A stretch of DNA of 7,106 bases from Clostridia bacterium. Its GTDB lineage: Bacteria > Bacillota > Clostridia > Oscillospirales > Acutalibacteraceae. Below the pieces are notes generated by a model. The model was not told the origin of the DNA, did not search any database, and was given only the letters and a program-made list of their open reading frames with translations. The position numbers were made by a program, and so were the translations under genes. Positions 6,336 through 7,106 of the stretch are shown one piece after another; positions within the stretch are counted from its first letter, which is position 1; every line of letters starts with the position of its first letter. Where the stretch lies: assembly GCA_017454565.1 (NCBI GenBank), contig JAFTCS010000087.1, forward strand, positions 1 to 7,106. Direction: 5' to 3'.

Positions 6336-6824
6336 ATGAAAACAAATGTTAAAGGAGTAATCGGTCTGATAACAGGGCTTGCTGCTCTGGGACTGCTTGG
6401 TACGGCGGCTTTCCTGCACCCGGAAAAGCTTACCGGATTCGGCATTAACGGCAAAATGAGTTTCTTCGGCATGACCAATATTATTATGGCATGGTCAGGA
6501 GTTGCCATTGCAATTGCGGCTATTGTTTTCGGAGTGATGGCTAATAAGAAAAAAGACACGAAAGGTCCTAAAAAGGCCGGCATTGTTATAGGTATCATAG
6601 GCGTTATCATTGGTCTGGCTGTGGCAGGTGTGGTTTCCCTTTTTTCGAGCATAACAGAGTTTGTCAACAGCGACGGCAAGAGCGGAATGCTTGCTGAGGC
6701 TATAAGCAATTCTCCCGACTCACAAAAGAACATTGATGATTTTGTAAGAGCACTGCAAAGGTCTGCCGGCGTAGAGGAAACAGGCTTTATGACGGAAAAA
6801 CCGGAATCCTCAGACAACCGATAA
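6336..6824 (+). CDS. Small three-helix membrane protein, DUF4190-like
   Basis: This is a 162-residue protein of unknown function. Three hydrophobic segments are visible at about residues 7-27, 48-69 and 82-107. The second and third are glycine/isoleucine/valine-rich and flank a short lysine-rich loop (residues 71-80, seven basic residues counting both clusters). That GI-rich hairpin resembles the DUF4190 class of small membrane proteins. By the positive-inside rule the N-terminus and the lysine loop should be cytoplasmic and the polar C-terminal tail (108-162) outside. TM1 followed by GTAA could alternatively be read as a signal peptide. The start is supported by CGGAGG at 6322, and the gene ends 22 bp before a strong terminator, so it is probably monocistronic. 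It is separated from the helicase by 319 bp of palindromic DNA. I see no evidence for a joint function. Being a real gene is well supported; the family assignment is tentative. Confidence 0.8.
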   Translation: MKTNVKGVIGLITGLAALGLLGTAAFLHPEKLTGFGINGKMSFFGMTNIIMAWSGVAIAIAAIVFGVMANKKKDTKGPKKAGIVIGIIGVIIGLAVAGVVSLFSSITEFVNSDGKSGMLAEAISNSPDSQKNIDDFVRALQRSAGVEETGFMTEKPESSDNR

Positions 6825-6846
6825 TGCTTATAATTCTGCAAAATGC

Positions 6847-6884
6847 AAAAAGCCTGCGGACGATATTATCCGCAGGCTTTTTTG
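6847..6884 (+). terminator. Intrinsic terminator of the membrane-protein gene
   Basis: GCCTGCGGA (6852-6860) pairs perfectly with TCCGCAGGC (6869-6877) around an 8-nt loop and is followed by six T residues (6878-6883). A five-A run precedes the stem (6847-6851), so it could also terminate transcription arriving from the right. Confidence 0.93.
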
Positions 6885-6891
6885 TTGTTTT

Positions 6892-6908
6892 GAAAATAAC
6901 TTATTTTC
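6892..6908. repeat. AT-rich near-perfect palindrome
   Basis: GAAAATAA (6892-6899) is the exact reverse complement of TTATTTTC (6901-6908) around a single C. With a one-base centre it would not fold neatly as RNA but could be a protein-binding dyad. It lies 8 bp past the terminator T-tract. Confidence 0.4.
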
Positions 6909-6936
6909 GCGGTCAGCGTTATACTGGCGAACAGGG

Positions 6937-6968
6937 ATCGGCACCGGCGGCGCGCCGGCGGTGCCGAT
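6937..6968. repeat. 32-bp GC-rich palindrome
   Basis: ATCGGCACCG (6937-6946) pairs with CGGTGCCGAT (6959-6968). After a single symmetric mismatch the core GGCGCGCC-type centre is also self-complementary. It can form a very stable hairpin or cruciform. No T-run follows, so it is not an ordinary terminator. No coding region surrounds it. Confidence 0.6.
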
Positions 6969-6971
6969 AAG

Positions 6972-6988
6972 AATGCCCTCCGGGCATT
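6972..6988. repeat. Compact GC hairpin AATGCCC-TCC-GGGCATT
   Basis: Seven perfect base pairs (6972-6978 with 6982-6988) close a three-base TCC loop, only three bases after the 32-bp palindrome. The close spacing suggests that both belong to one structured intergenic element or transcript. Confidence 0.5.
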
Positions 6989-7013
6989 ATGGTTTGGACT
7001 GCCTGTTGTACCT

Positions 7014-7030
7014 GCCGGCTGCTCGCCGGC
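7014..7030. repeat. GCCGGC hairpin
   Basis: GCCGGC (7014-7019) pairs with GCCGGC (7025-7030) around a TGCTC loop. Each arm is itself a palindrome. It is the third GC-rich hairpin in this gene-free tail. Confidence 0.4.
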
Positions 7031-7056
7031 GTTGGGGTTTCATTCAGACTGATACA

Positions 7057-7085
7057 AGGGGGCGCCCCCTGCGAGGGCTCCCCCT
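7057..7085. repeat. Perfect 14-bp G5/C5 palindrome followed by a second CCCCCT arm
   Basis: A-GGGGG-CG-CCCCC-T at 7057-7070 is a perfect palindrome. A second copy of the right arm (CCCCCT, 7080-7085) follows 9 bases later. The G-run at 7058-7062 can therefore pair with either C-run, giving two mutually exclusive hairpins. A decayed copy may be at 1-14. Confidence 0.45.
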
Positions 7086-7106
7086 CTTGCAAAAACCGTC
7101 CACCGG

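Larger units (their letters stand above)
6885..7106. other. Gene-free, palindrome-rich tail
   Basis: I see no open reading frame with a ribosome binding site in this 222-bp stretch. It holds five separate inverted repeats (6892-6908, 6937-6968, 6972-6988, 7014-7030 and 7057-7085). It ends at the window edge in CCGTCCACCGG, which begins like another hairpin arm (CCGTCC, loop ACC, GG...). It is probably an intergenic repeat cluster or a structured non-coding RNA cut by the window. It does not match any RNA family I recognise. Confidence 0.5.

Noticed and set aside
6281..6841. Open frame of 186 codons on the minus strand opposite the membrane-protein gene
   Set aside because: It is antisense to a plus-strand gene that has a proper ribosome binding site, clear membrane helices and a correctly placed terminator. 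The minus frame has no such support and its start lies at the edge of that terminator region.
6885..7106. CRISPR array in the palindrome-rich tail
   Set aside because: The inverted repeats differ from one another in sequence and length. There are no regularly spaced direct repeats with unique spacers.

Overview
The window looks like chromosomal DNA from a Gram-positive, Clostridia-type bacterium, most likely an Oscillospiraceae/Ruminococcus-like gut or rumen organism. This is an inference from the strong GGAGGAG-type ribosome binding site, the near-consensus SigA promoter, the roughly balanced base composition, and the intergenic DNA, which is crowded with palindromes. No rRNA, tRNA, CRISPR array or transposase gene is visible.

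Layout. Positions 1-217 are a leader with a small GNRA-capped hairpin (40-55) and an excellent promoter (TTGACA, 17-bp spacer, TACAAT at 134-162). Positions 218-6016 hold one intact giant gene of 1932 codons. It encodes a multidomain superfamily-1 (UPF1/DNA2-like) helicase with this order: beta-rich N-terminal domain, transglutaminase-like Cys-His-Glu domain, DUF4011 segment, SF1 helicase core split by a roughly 570-residue helical insertion, Vsr/MTES_1575-like restriction-endonuclease fold, and DUF3320/winged-helix C-terminus. The last part appears to be an internal tandem duplication. Positions 6017-6335 are non-coding. They hold a weak terminator-like hairpin at the stop codon, a roughly 165-170-bp imperfect palindrome with MITE-like ends (6076-6245), and immediately beside it a second strong hairpin (6246-6298). 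Positions 6336-6824 encode a 162-residue, three-helix membrane protein of DUF4190-like type. It is followed by a textbook intrinsic terminator (6847-6884). Positions 6885-7106 contain no gene but carry a dense series of GC-rich palindromes up to the window edge.

Function. The giant protein belongs to the DUF4011-helicase-nuclease class, members of which are known as, or predicted to be, stand-alone anti-phage defence proteins (I recall the label hhe for DUF4011-helicase-Vsr genes). Here it sits alone behind its own promoter, so a single-gene defence or nucleic-acid-processing system is the best reading. The transglutaminase-like domain at its N-terminus, the divergent nuclease motif and the doubled winged-helix end are the points most worth following. 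Nothing in the sequence ties the small membrane protein to the helicase beyond adjacency: the palindromic elements lie between them and transcription is probably independent.
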